A stretch of DNA of 64,000 bases from NCBI GenBank assembly GCA_029532625.1, contig JARFXM010000003.1:3596001-3660000 (forward strand), in the 5' to 3' direction. Made by a program: the position numbers and the translations under genes. Positions within the stretch are counted from its first letter, which is position 1. Each line of letters starts with the position of its first letter. Positions 39,436 through 50,031 of this stretch are shown piece by piece. The DNA is from Lomentospora prolificans (lineage: Eukaryota > Ascomycota > Sordariomycetes > Microascales > Microascaceae). The notes beneath the pieces were generated by a model that was not told the origin of the DNA, made no database searches, and saw only the letters and a list, made by a program, of their open reading frames with translations.

Positions 39436-40705
39436 CATTTCTTTTTGCATTGCAACACGACCCGTTTACAATTAGAGCCAACGTAAAGGCAACTGTGTTG
39501 GGCGCGTCATTTATAAGCTGCGAAGGACTGACGTGCCGCGAGTATCGGCAAGGGGCGGTGAGCAATCGAGGAGCACACCTTGCAAAAGTTGTTTCTCCCT
39601 TCTTCCTTTCCCCCTTTTCCTTGTCCGTTTGGCTCGTTGGTCGATGGTCCCTGAAAATTTTTTTCTGTTGTTAGTCCCGATGATGAACTGGCTTGTGGAT
39701 GCGGTACGTAGACGAGGCCGAGGATGGTGAGATACATCTCGCCTTGCAGTACTCTGCACATGTCAATCTCGCAAAGAAGCGAGAAATCGATAATATAGTA
39801 ATCATTACATATGGAGTAAAGAGTCATAGGTCTCCACATTCCCCGGGTTCCCCGTGTTTCCCCATCATCGATGAGGTAAGATAAAATCATAGTTCTGCGT
39901 TTGGGGGACCCTTTCTCCTACCCCAGACAATACCAGACAGGGGCAGTTGTTTGTGGTGAGACAAGGCTCGGTGAGCAGGGTTCAAGCCGCGTGTGGCGAA
40001 AGGGTGGTGAACGCGACAAACTTCCCTTCCACCGCCAAGATCAATAGTTGGGCGGGGTAGTAACCCAAAAACCACTGTTTTGATTGTCTCGGAGCGGGAA
40101 TGATTGCCAGAGTGGCAGTGCAAGGGGCCCTGTGGAAAGACAAAAGAAGAAAAAAAGAAAAAGCCGGCGCCGACAGAACGGACGGAGTCAGTGTGAGATA
40201 CGAGTGCACGTATAAGCTGCAAGCATTCCGTCTCCACATCAACTATCACCGAAGCGAGGCGAATAAGGCCGGGTGATCCTGGGCGCTTCGATACCAGCGT
40301 CCTTGAAAGCCTCAGTTGTTGTTTTGAAAGGGATATAATTTACCTGTGCCTGAGGTTCCCTCACCCTCTCTTTCTCCAGGTCGGAGAAGTGGAGCGTACG
40401 GCTGATCGGACGAGCGTTGGGTCTCTGTCAAACGAATGAAACGTAGAAGATGGAAGAGTGTGGCAGGATCAGAGGAGCCGTCGGTCTTAATCGAGTAATC
40501 ACTTGTCGCGACGTACTCGTACACCACAATCTCTGAATCGTGACTTGCTACCCCTGCTGGGGTCCTCATTTCCGAAGCTTCCTGCTCTACACTCGAATAT
40601 GCGGTTCCCACGCCCCTTTCGCTCGGCTTTAAGGGCCTAATGTCAGGGAAACCAAGTCTCATCGCCCTCGGCGGTCATTGGACCGGTCTAGACTGCTGAC
40701 GGCTG

Positions 40706-41494
40706 CTACGAAAGTCTTCGTCGCTTGCGTCGGTCTGGGAGGCTAATGGGATCTGGGATGAAGCTAAAGTTGACTGTGCCGCTGGCTCGGTGTAGAGAGT
40801 CGGTAGGCTGTTCACCCGTCTCCGCCTCGCCTTTCCCGACAACCCTCTCGCCTTCTGTGAAGACTAAGTCACCCCTCTTTCCGAGGACCTCTTTGCCTGC
40901 CTCCTCGAGCAGAATGCCAAGGGCTAGAAGCGCCGTCTCATCCATGCTCGCCTCGTTTATGTTTCGACGACCAACATAGTGCGCCTCGCGTCTACCGTGC
41001 TGACCCAGAGCGTCGTAGAAGAGGCTAGTATACGAATGCACGGCCTTTAGGAGATCACTAGACGGTAATATACCCCGCCCGGAGTTCGGTAGGTCTCGCT
41101 CATGGGCCATGTAGATATCATGATGCGGCCACCGATCCGGGGCGTCCTTGCGACGGAAAAGGACCTCCTCGGGCGCGAGGGTGGTATCCCTCGTCGAGTG
41201 GCGAGTTGCCCTCGGCTCCCGAAATACAGCTTCCTCCGTCTGAGTGTTCCAGGTAGCCTCTGGGAGGGATGACACTCGTCCTGGGAGTTAATGAGATTAG
41301 AACTGCGGGAGAAACGCCGAATCTACCCACTGCGGGGAGGGCTTACCAGCGACAGCATCATACACTGTAGCCTGGCGCCGGCGAAGACCGGTTGGAACCT
41401 CGCGCCTGGGCGTTTCTCGACCTTGACCATATCCGGCCGGCAATACGGGGAGCTCTCCCAGAAGGACTTTGCCGGTTCCACTTGAGGATGCCAT
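40706..41494 (-). CDS. unrecognised fungal protein, 240 aa (alternative 226-aa splice form)
   Basis: Exon 1 (41494-41347) and exon 2 (41280-40706) join with a GTAAGC donor and CCCAG acceptor to a 240-residue protein. It is polar and without membrane segments. Two blocks look conserved in character: LLKAVHSYTSLFYDALG at about residues 120-136, and SMDETALLALGILLEEAGKE, a likely amphipathic helix. The end RRKRRR could be a nuclear signal. An alternative 73-nt intron (donor 40815, acceptor 40743) would replace the last 85 residues' C-terminal part by an acidic tail ending SSRQQSRPVQ with stop at 40675, giving 226 residues. I cannot choose between the forms. I do not recognise the family. The gene is divergent from the ERCC8-like gene over 458 nt, so the two may share a promoter. 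Confidence 0.65.
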
Positions 41495-41952
41495 GGTGAT
41501 AAATATGGCGTAGTTGGGAGCGATGGTTCCCCTGTGGTTTGGTAGCGTCTTCGAGGTTATATGCCCCTAGATATCATGGACAAGGAAGCTCCGAATAATG
41601 GTTCGTGTCTGTTTTAAAATACCATCCATCGTATTTGGATCAATACACGGCCATTGCAGCTATCTGGAAGAGAGTTGTTCCATGTTAAGGTGAGGTGTGA
41701 GGACAGCAAGCATTCGTGGGGAATTTTGATGGATACATTCAATGTTCGTTCCATGTCGTCTTATACTGTGTGTTCACGGTCTGGCAGATGACACCATCTG
41801 CCACGCATCAAGGCTGGAGGTTCACGCGATTGTGAACACCTCAATTGCGTTCTTGACTCGGCTTCTCACCCCCAAGACTGAAGCAATCTAGCAGATGTCA
41901 TTTACACGTCGCTAACTACGCTTTATTTGGAGTCCGGTAATTCTTAGAATGA
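41495..41952. promoter_or_regulatory. divergent promoter region of the unknown protein and ERCC8-like genes
   Basis: The 458 nt between two opposite start codons must contain both promoters. No convincing TATA box is seen. The sequence is moderately AT-rich around 41590-41720. Confidence 0.4.
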
Positions 41953-43449
41953 ATGCATGACCGTCTGTTTTCCCGCGAGGTCGGCTCGTTGAGCCCCCGT
42001 GATTTTGCTAAAACCGTTACCACCGACCTCCTCCGCTCGTTCGGGCTCGCCCAGCATCATCGCTTTGATGGGGCTAGCGGTAGGCTTTTTGGAGACGAGA
42101 ATGACCGCGGCGGGGACATTCATGATACGTCCATACTGGCCCACAATGGAGGCGCAAACAGCCTCGCGATCGAAAAGTTCGATGGCCGGTTGTGAGTCTA
42201 TGTTGATGCCCGTGGTTCGAAACGTGCTTAACCTCGTTCTAGCATGGTATCCGGAGGCTCGGATGGCTCAATCAGAATCTGGGACCTTGAGGCCTTCCCA
42301 AACCCTCACCGGCCCGCCCTCTACAGACCTGTGAGCGCCATTAGCCGGCAACGCCCGGCGCTGTTCATGGAGGGCCATATCAGCGGAGTGACGCATGTGG
42401 ATTTTCATCCGTCTAAAAAAGATTTCTTTCTCTCTAGTTCCTTTGACAAATCCTTGAAGCTTTGGTCATGCAGCACGTCTACTGTTACGACGCATTATGA
42501 TATCAAGTCCAAGGTATTTGCGCATGCTTCCAGCCCCATCTCATCTAGTCCCGTGGTCGCATGCGCCACTCAAGACTCCAACGTGCGTCTCGTGGACCTC
42601 AGGACAAACTCCGCCGCTAGAAGTCTCCTAGCGAGCGGGGGCGCCGTCTTCTCCGTGGCTTGGAGTCCTCGCCATGAGCGTGTCCTAGCCAGCGGACACT
42701 CTGACGGCAAGGTACGTGTCTGGGACATCCGACGGGCACTTAACCCGCTGGGAATGCTCGACATGGAGGATTCTCTTGGTATCCTTCACCGCTTCAACCA
42801 TGCCATGTCCTCCGGTTTGGGCTGGAGCTATATGCCCAAAGTGCGCGAGGCCGCGACCGCCCATGCCGATGCCGTCAACGGCCTGACGTGGACAGACGAT
42901 GGCAACTACATAGTCACGGCTGGTTTGGATAGGCGCATTCGCGTTTGGAACGCCGCGACGGGATCCAATACCCTCGCCGGATTCGGATCTACCGTTCGCA
43001 ACTCCGTCATCGGTCCTCTGCACATGGTAGTGCCTCCGAGCAACCTCACGGCTGGCTGTCGAGAGCTTCTATTCTGGCCCAACGAACAAGAGATTCTTGT
43101 GTTTGACCTCCACGAAGGCTACGTCGTCTCGAGGATGAGAGTTCCTGGAGCGTCAACTATGTTTGAAGCCTCCCCCAAGAACAGAATCACATGCATGGCG
43201 TGGCGCGGATCCGGGGGCCGCCGCCGGATGCTAGGTCCCGAAGTGGGTGGAGCGACCGCTCCCGGAGGGATTTACACGTCTCACGCGGACGGGCATATAC
43301 GAGCTTGGCTCCCTAGGATCGATAACCCGGACGAATTGAAGGAGGAAGACGGGTTTACAGGCGACGACGAGGAAACCAAAAAGAGGAAACGTAAGGTGCT
43401 TGATGATGCATATCGAAGCTTAATGGGCAAGCAAATTACGTTTACCTAA
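41953..43449 (+). CDS. ERCC8: Cockayne syndrome A homologue (ERCC8/RAD28), WD40 repeat protein
   Basis: Exon 1 (41953-42191) and exon 2 (42243-43449), split by a 51-nt intron, encode 481 residues. The protein aligns by eye along its whole length with ERCC8: NSLAIEKFDGRFMVSGGSDG matches the first WD repeat of CSA. Later come SSSFDKSLKLW, VAWSPRHERVLASGHSDGKV and the C-terminal HADGHIRAWLP. A DDB1-binding WDxR box is visible as WDIR at residues 240-243. In animals and plants CSA is the substrate receptor of a CUL4-DDB1 ubiquitin ligase in transcription-coupled nucleotide excision repair. The fungal protein is expected to act in the nucleus in the same pathway. The N-terminal about 65 residues before the first repeat are fungal-specific. 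ATG 41953 is the first in-frame start after upstream stops. Confidence 0.9.
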
Positions 43450-44661
43450 AGACGCACTCTTAGAAATTGGGATGTACAACTTGGAATGTGTGAACTCGAG
43501 CTCGGCTTTTGATTTCATTTGAATAGAAATTTGTCCTCTTCACAATGACGGCCATCAAGAAACGAGACAGACACTGCCGGGACCCGGGCCTGCTCTATGT
43601 GTTGTTCGTCTTTTCTCGACTATATTTACTCTTGAGACATAACTCCAAGCAATTCGTCACAGGCCCTTCCTCGGCAAGGATTTGACGGAAAACTCATGCG
43701 ACGCACTCCATCGCACCATTCCCGTCAAGGCGGACTCTCCGACCTAATAGAGCCAACACCAACCGCGTCCCGGCGGCTGTACGGCCCCTCTCGGACGAGC
43801 CGCTGATCCCAACAAGATGTTTCTCACGCGGCAAGAAAAAAAAAGGGCTGAGTGCGGTCGGTTGGTTATTCCATCCGAAAATAGGATCTCGAGCTCCGAC
43901 TGGTGTCTAGCTGTACGAGCTGTTTCAAGGCGGCGCAGCCATGTGCGTCAATTGGGTCGTCCACAAGAACTGAAGCTTGGGGGCTAAGGTTCGATCATCA
44001 GCCTCTTTCGTAGCCCCCACTCGGCGGAGGGCTCTGCCTCAGCTCGATTCGATGACTTGCAATGGGGCCTTGGCGTCAAATTCGAGATAAGTTGCCTAAA
44101 AAGAGATACTAGAGATTCGATAATAGCAGAGTTCTATTTTGCGGCTTTGGGGGGGATGAGAAAAGCTTTTTGACATGTGGATTGGTTTCGGTTGGTTGAC
44201 CGCGAGCGACGAGGGCGTGAGCCAACACATCACCATGCTGGTCTGGGCATTCGCGGTTGGGGGAATGCGAGCAGGACGCACTCACGCGTGTTGATCTACA
44301 CAACCCGTCAAGGTCATTTCATCTCTTTCCTGAGAATTGGACTATTACTTTCTGCAATCCGACAACTTGTAGCCAGGTACATGTAGTTGGAAAAGCACCG
44401 GAAACCCCCGTACCCATAGTATAATTCAGTTGATGCACCGATAGATAATACAAACGAGGACAAAGCGAGTTAAGAAAAAGATGCAAGCTCGCTGTATATC
44501 CCGCCCCAGATCTCGGGTGATAAGGAAAGAAAACGAAAATGTATCATGAAAATAGAGTCATCATGTGTGAAAGAAGGGGAAAGAAAATCAATAAGGCACC
44601 AAGTATCCTTCGCCCGTCCAGAGATCTACCTATGCCGTCCTTTGCCCCCGACTCATCCCGC
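43450..44661. other. convergent intergenic region between ERCC8-like and WSC genes
   Basis: Both flanking genes end here, so this 1.2 kb should hold their 3' untranslated regions and terminators. No coding region is supported on either strand. Confidence 0.6.
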
Positions 44662-45542
44662 CTACGAAGTCTTTTGCCAGAGACTAAGGTAGAAAAAGCC
44701 GCCACAATTCTCCGCTCCCGCGTCGGAGCCGCTGCAGTGAGTGGCGCAATGCCACGGGGCAACAGCTTTGGTGCGAGTGAGCTCGTTGCCGCAGTAGCAC
44801 TGGGCGCCGAACTCGGTGCCGAAAAACTTGAACCGAGAGCAGGACTGGGCGCACTGGGCATTGGTCATTGTATCGCGATCGGCGCTACTGTCGTTGAGGG
44901 TACGATCGGAGGCGTCTTCGAAGCAGCCGAGATATTTGTACCCATTCACAGTGATGTCGGTCTCAGTGGCCGAGAGATCGGGAGTGGTCTGAGTGGCATC
45001 GTCGCCGGTCGTACTGTGGTCGGGGCAGGGAGTTGATTAGCCATCCGACTAGATCGATGCAAGTCACACTGGTTGGCTTGTTGGGTATAAGGCTGGTCTC
45101 GCGAATAGATGTAGTTCGGGTGGTTCGCCCTTTATGATGTGCAAAATAGCCCGAGGAAATGGCAAAGAACTCACGATGTAGGTGTACTATCTCCAAACAG
45201 TGAGATCTTGTTCTCCAGGTCACCAATTTTAGACCCAAACAACCCTCCTATTAGGGCAATGGCGGCAACGAGTAACACAATCACAGCGGTGAGTATGAGT
45301 GTCGACCTTCGCATACCCGCTACACGCTTCTCAGACTTTGGTGCCGTAGCTTCGCCAACATAAGCAGGCATCACCGCCGTTCCTTGATATGATGATTGGG
45401 GGTACGGGTTATAAGCAAGCTTGTCAGGGGTCTCGTTGGGGACGACCTGAAGGCCGTCGTACTGGTGCGCCGCATCGTGATTCATCTCGAACGCTGTGTA
45501 TTGATGATGATGCGAAGAAGTCAGAGGTGGGATGGAGGACAT
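44662..45542 (-). CDS. single-pass membrane protein with C-terminal WSC domain
   Basis: Two exons (45542-45175 and 45013-44662; GTGAGT donor, ACCACAG acceptor) encode 239 residues. The N-terminal about 78 residues are polar and Tyr/Pro-rich without a signal peptide, and end in basic residues (KSEKRVAGMRR). One hydrophobic segment follows at about 81-101 (STLILTAVIVLLVAAIALIG). After a Thr/Asp-rich linker the WSC domain starts at about 147 (GYKYLGCFED) and holds eight cysteines (residues 153, 177, 181, 195, 197, 212, 216, 226), the usual number. WSC domains bind carbohydrate, and in wall-stress sensors they contact the cell wall. The layout here, with an internal anchor and a C-terminal WSC domain, predicts type II topology, unlike yeast Wsc1, so a sensor role is not shown. 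The start is ATG 45542. Confidence 0.85.
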
Positions 45543-47358
45543 GGAGGTTAAAAGGAAAGAATTTTCAGGCAAAGGGAAACCGGGACGAAAGCCCAGAAAT
45601 ACAGACGAGTACTACGATTCTCAATTCCTGGAATTGTGCCTTGGAAGGAAGCAGGACGGGAGGGCGTAACGGGACTGTCTGGGGCGTACAGGAACATCAG
45701 TGTCAAGTGAGGGAAGCGGAAGCCAAAGCGAAGAGAAAGGAAACGTTGACAAGGGACGGAGCACACGGCATGTAGATGGTATCAGCGTCTCGGGGTACCA
45801 ATATTATATTAAGGTATTGGACCACCACAATACTGCGCGATGGTACAACTTCAAGTCTCGAACGTCAAGTCGTGAAGGGGTTGCCACGAAGGTCCCGGAG
45901 TTTAGTGGTGGTTCAGGTTCGCAGAGAACAGGCCTACCCCTTACAGTGTCTCTGCCCCGAAAGGCGACAAGCTCGCAGACGAGAGACGAAGGCGTGATTC
46001 GTCGGGTCCGTTGAGGGTTGTCCCAAGGTCAAGGCCCTCGGGAAAGTAAAACGAGGGTTTACGAGTAGGTGCATGATGCAGGGCTGTGGCATCCCATGAG
46101 CCTTACGGACGTAAGAGCAGGATATGCGAAAAAGCTTACGGTTCTCCAAGCGATCACTGCACTGCCATTCGGTGGCTGCCTTGGCTAGGGTATCGCCTCT
46201 GGCTCAACTGCATCCGACGAAAGTGATTCCGCATATTGGCGCTGGTATCCTGTGACAATCTACAAGCCAAGCCGCGAGACACAGATACGGAGGAATTGTC
46301 GTCAAAATCGTTATGTATTATCGTGCATCGAAAGGGATCGACGCCCTGTAGGGCTCACCTCACCGGTTCCTGCCTCTTAAGGCTAGCGAGCGAGCGCCAT
46401 GTGGGTGCCAGCGAATAGGCCGCAAACGGGATTTCAAATATGAAAGGCTCTCGAGCGGTAAAGTAGCTAAATTAGATTCATTGACGCGCTGACTGACATC
46501 TTGGACTCCATACGGAGAGAGGGCCTATCAGCGAATTAGCGGCTGTCGTGAACGTGGTTGAATGGGGCGAAGGATTTCTTATTGCGACGCGATAATCTCA
46601 GAGGTGTTATTACCATCTCTCCACTTTGAAAAATGCGAATCAGGGATCGGGGTGCTTGTCTCATTCTGGTCCTTGCGTCAGAAAGTGCCAGATCACTGAT
46701 CCTTCTCGAAAGCCTCGTCCAATCGACGGGGGATATCCTTGTCTGCCCACGGTAGCCAGCCATGTCCGATGGGCGGTAAGGTGGGCGGCGGTGCCACCCT
46801 CCCAAGGATCTGGAGACATGGCCGGCTGCCTTTTTTTGTGGGTGACGCACCCTGGCTGAGCGAGCCACACTCGCCGAGACTCTGAAACTATACTTCGTAA
46901 TATGCACCAAATCGGGGTTAAGCCAGGACTGATCTCAAATCCACGGGCTCGGACGGTTGACTCCAGCGCTCTGGAAGAGAACACGGAGAATGTGTGTCGG
47001 CCTAGGCAAAATGAAAAAGGCCCTACAAATCGCTTGAATATGGCCGATGATGGGATACAAATGCTACAGAGGTACATCATTGGCGTATACACAATACATT
47101 GTCATAAATTACTGCTCCTCGCCCGTTGCTTCGCACGGCTACCAGCCGGGTGTGTGTTCGTTTCGGGTCTTGGTTCTTGGTGCAGAACAAGCGTCGTCAG
47201 GGCATTCGCCAGGGCACAGAAGACGCGAGTGACAGCCGCTGATCCGTCGTCAGGTATTCCTCTTAATCCTTGCCATCAAACCACCAGCGCCGCAACACTC
47301 CCCTATTCCACGAGCGGCGTCCACGCCCTGGTGAGGAGATATGATCCTCATTTGCAAG
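45543..47358. other. intergenic region between the WSC gene and ATG5
   Basis: This 1.8 kb stretch contains the promoter of the WSC gene and the 3' region of ATG5, both on the minus strand. Open frames of up to about 187 codons exist (46902-47465) but overlap the ATG5 coding region in antisense and have no recognisable features. Confidence 0.55.
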
Positions 47359-48292
47359 TTATAGAAGCACCACCACAAGGCAAAGCCACCCATCTGGGTA
47401 AGCTGCTTCCTTCATCAACTCCACCAACGGCGCGTCAAATGGAACGGGGACGCCGTTCAAAATGACATTTGCTAATACCGGGTCCCGGCTGCTCGGGAAG
47501 AGCTCGGGCAACATATCTTTGAGCGCCATACCCAATGTCTGCGGCGCTTGAGGCTGTCGCGCACTTAAAAGTACGCTCGAAGACATCCTGTTGATGGGCG
47601 TCGCTATCGTTGTAGTCACTAAGGTCTGCACAATCTTGAAGGATGCGGGTGAGGCTGCGCTCGTGCTTGATGCACTCGCATCCCCCGGCGCCGAAGAGGG
47701 TATATAGACCCGTATCGGGACGTGCTTGAGGGGGGTTGGAGGATTCAGGAGCCGGTTATTGATACGCGAGAAGGTAGCCAGGTCGTTGTCTTGCACCGCA
47801 TTCCACAGGGCAGTTGTGTCCGCTCGGGACATTTTCATTATTTGGTTAGCGTTACCGTTCCGTACGAAATCGGCCTAGATCGCAAGACCAGCGTCAAAGT
47901 CAGAAATCATCCAGTAAAGGGGAAAGGAGAACCCCGAGGATATCGACCGCATGGCGGTGAGAATGGCTCAAACCCACCTCCTTGACGCTATTGAGGAATG
48001 TATCCGCAATATCCCACCCCACTCCATCACTAACGGTCAGCTTCCATGGGAGCGTAGGTTGGTACAGATCGACCAGTAGGCCGACAGCCAGATTCCGAAG
48101 CAAGACTTCTTCATGATGGAAGCTCGAGCAAGGTAGGCGGAAGTAGACTCCTAGGCGGGGCAGAAGCAGCGCGAGGTAGCTGAACCTCGGTACAGAGGTG
48201 ACGAATTGCGTGGCCGGTGCTGACGAATGGGTGATTACGAGGGGTATTCGCTGCGCCCAGAGGGCCTGCGGGATCGCGGGCGCTGAGCTCAT
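47359..48292 (-). CDS. ATG5: Autophagy protein ATG5
   Basis: Exon 1 (48292-47978) and exon 2 (47874-47359) encode 276 residues. The N-terminal ubiquitin-like fold includes VPRFSYLALLLPRLGVYF. The ATG12-attachment segment reads NSVKEADFVRNG, where Lys104 matches the conjugated lysine of the family (Lys130 in human ATG5). The helical region (ALWNAVQDNDLATFSRINNR) and the second ubiquitin-like domain (KHVPIRVYIP to the end) follow. The final LMKEAAYPDGWLCLVVVL is the usual ATG5 ending. ATG12-ATG5 with ATG16 forms the E3-like enzyme that lipidates ATG8 on autophagic membranes. The intron lies directly after Glu105, next to the acceptor lysine. At 276 residues the protein is at the short end for filamentous fungi because a loop in the first domain is missing. 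Confidence 0.95.
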
Positions 48293-48817
48293 TTATTAGA
48301 AGGCTCTTCGCGGGGATGAGGTGACGATTTGCTTGGATATATCGTTTAGCCTCCCAAGCACCACGAGGAGGCGAGTGGGTGGCTGAGTAAGCTGGTATGT
48401 GAGGAGTTCTATGAGGGCGGCCACATCTTGGGCCGTTGTCAAAATTCGTGGCCAGAGACCAAATCATTAGTTTTAGGACGCCTCGTTGCCTCGTTCATGA
48501 AGATGTAAAGTGGGAAAGGCTGTGGGGAAGAAGCGCGGGCAAACGAGTGCGAATAGCGCGTTTGGTGGGGTTAACCCACTCTCGAGCTCGTGCTGGCCCG
48601 CAATCTCGTTAAATAGCCTCCTACGAAACACTCGACTGCTGCATCTCCAAGACGGTGGCACCACAAAATTGCACTAATGATACATTTGACATTACAGAAC
48701 TGGGGAAGGTAATGATGAATTAAGCAGTAGATTGTATTGGCTCTCAAGTTTCAATCTCTGAGAGGGTAATCATAACTATCATAAGATTCATTCGACCATA
48801 TTTTCATCGCCAGGCAT
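48293..48817. other. ATG5 upstream region
   Basis: The 525 nt between the ATG5 start and the stop of the next minus-strand gene hold the ATG5 promoter and the 3' region of the repeat-protein gene. Nothing else is supported. Confidence 0.55.
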
Positions 48818-50031
48818 TTAGTGCCTGCCAATATGCTTTCCGTGACGGTGGCCCTGGTCTTCATCCATGACCGCAACTCCGCCAACCTCCTTCCTCAGGA
48901 TAGAAGGGGGGACTTGCGCCGCATCCCTAGGGTTCCTGTCACCGATCTCATCACTACAATCTATGTTAGCATCAATTTCTCCTCTACGTCGCAGTGCACC
49001 GCGACCTTCTCGCATGATGGGATAAATTTACACTTACGAGCGGGAGAAAGTCTGGTCGCGGCCGACAGTCTTGCTCCCGTCAAGGTCAGAATCGACACGG
49101 GGATCGAGCTTGTTGGCCATGTCGCTGCTGTGGGGCCCAGCGGTGTTCTTGGAGGCGTAGTTGCCAGCTCCAGCTCCAGCTCCAGCTCCAGTTCCAATGG
49201 CACCAGCGCCAGTACCGCCGTGAGCGCTTCGGTGGTCGCGATCAGAGTCAACACGGGGGTCGAGCTTGTTGGCGGCGCTAGAGCTGTGGGGTCCGACGTT
49301 GTGGGAGCCGTAACCGCCAGCACCAGCGCCAGTAGCACCGCCGAGACCAGTGGCGCCGGTTCCGTAGGCACCGGCGCCAGTAGTGCCAGTGCCGTAAGCG
49401 CCCCTGTTGTCGCGGTCAGAATCAACGCGGGGGTCTAGCTTATTGGCGGCGTTGCTCGAGTGAGGTCCAGCGTTAGTGCTGCCGTAAGTTCCGGCGCCAG
49501 CACCGGTAGTACGGTCGAAAGCCCTCTCATGGCCCATGGTACGTCGGTTATCGAGGTCGGAGTCGACGGTGGGGTCGAGCTTGTTGGCAATGTTGCTGGA
49601 GTGAGGTCCGGCAGTCTGGCGCGAAGACTCGTAACCGCCGTAAGCGCCACCAGCACCGCCGGTGGTACGGCCAGTAGTTCCGCTTCCGTACTCGTTGGCG
49701 TGGAGACCGCCAGCAGGAGCACCGCCGATGCCGGTGGAGGCACCTGACCCAGTAGTGCGGCCGAACTCGCTAGCACCGCCTACACCAGTGGCACCAGCAG
49801 CACCAGTGTGGCCGACGCCAGAGCTGGGATGAGTGCTGCCTACGTTGTGGCTACCGACACCAGTGTTGGTGCCGCTTCCGTACTCACGGCCAGTGCGGCC
49901 AGTGTTTTCGGTGCTGCAAGCCTCCGTTAGCCTGAGGTGTTGTTGTTAGGTATCGAAGAGGTGGTTACTCACCCAGTAGACTCATGATGACCAGAGACGG
50001 TCTCCTTAATTTTGTTAACGATTCCGGACAT
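48818..50031 (-). CDS. Gly/Thr/Ser-rich four-repeat stress or cell-surface protein
   Basis: Three exons (50031-49973, 49913-49038, 48953-48818) encode 356 residues. The start MSGIVNKIKETVSGHH is typical of a fungal family annotated as cell-surface or stress proteins. A Gly/Thr/Tyr-rich region follows, then four copies of a block centred on GPHSSNxANKLDPRVDSDxD, separated by GAYGTG-type linkers. The last exon is different in character (ILRKEVGGVAVMDEDQGHRH, ending HIGRH). There is no signal peptide or membrane segment, so the cell-surface name of relatives is doubtful; an intracellular, disordered, desiccation-type protein fits the composition better. This is inference. A TATATAAAG box about 140 nt upstream fits a strongly inducible gene. 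The GC-rich repeats also create long antisense open frames, which are shadows. Confidence 0.85.

Larger units (their letters stand above)
18742..40674. other. 22-kb stretch without a supportable gene
   Basis: No frame here looks like a fungal exon. The longest open frames are 160-180 codons and low in complexity, overlap one another on several frames, and lack recognisable motifs and paired splice sites. By eye the base composition is balanced, so this is not the AT-rich product of repeat-induced point mutation. I saw no reverse transcriptase, integrase or transposase motif and no long terminal repeats. The first few hundred bases are the promoter and leader of the Zn2Cys6 gene; the last few hundred are the 3' region of the gene ending at 40706. 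Between them are short GTAC-rich motifs, poly-A/T tracts and small repeats listed separately. C/T-rich, leader-like stretches occur around 34180-34330 and 36410-36560. Non-coding transcripts or small unconserved genes cannot be excluded. Confidence 0.6.

Noticed and set aside
18742..40674. RIP-mutated transposon remnants
   Set aside because: The sequence is not AT-rich by eye and shows no repeat boundaries or transposon protein traces; an index calculation would settle it.
46902..47465. 187-codon plus-strand open frame
   Set aside because: It overlaps the 3' part of ATG5 in antisense and has no coding character of its own.
48821..49438. 205-codon plus-strand Ser/Val/Ala-rich open frame
   Set aside because: It is the antisense shadow of the GC-rich repeats of the four-repeat protein gene.
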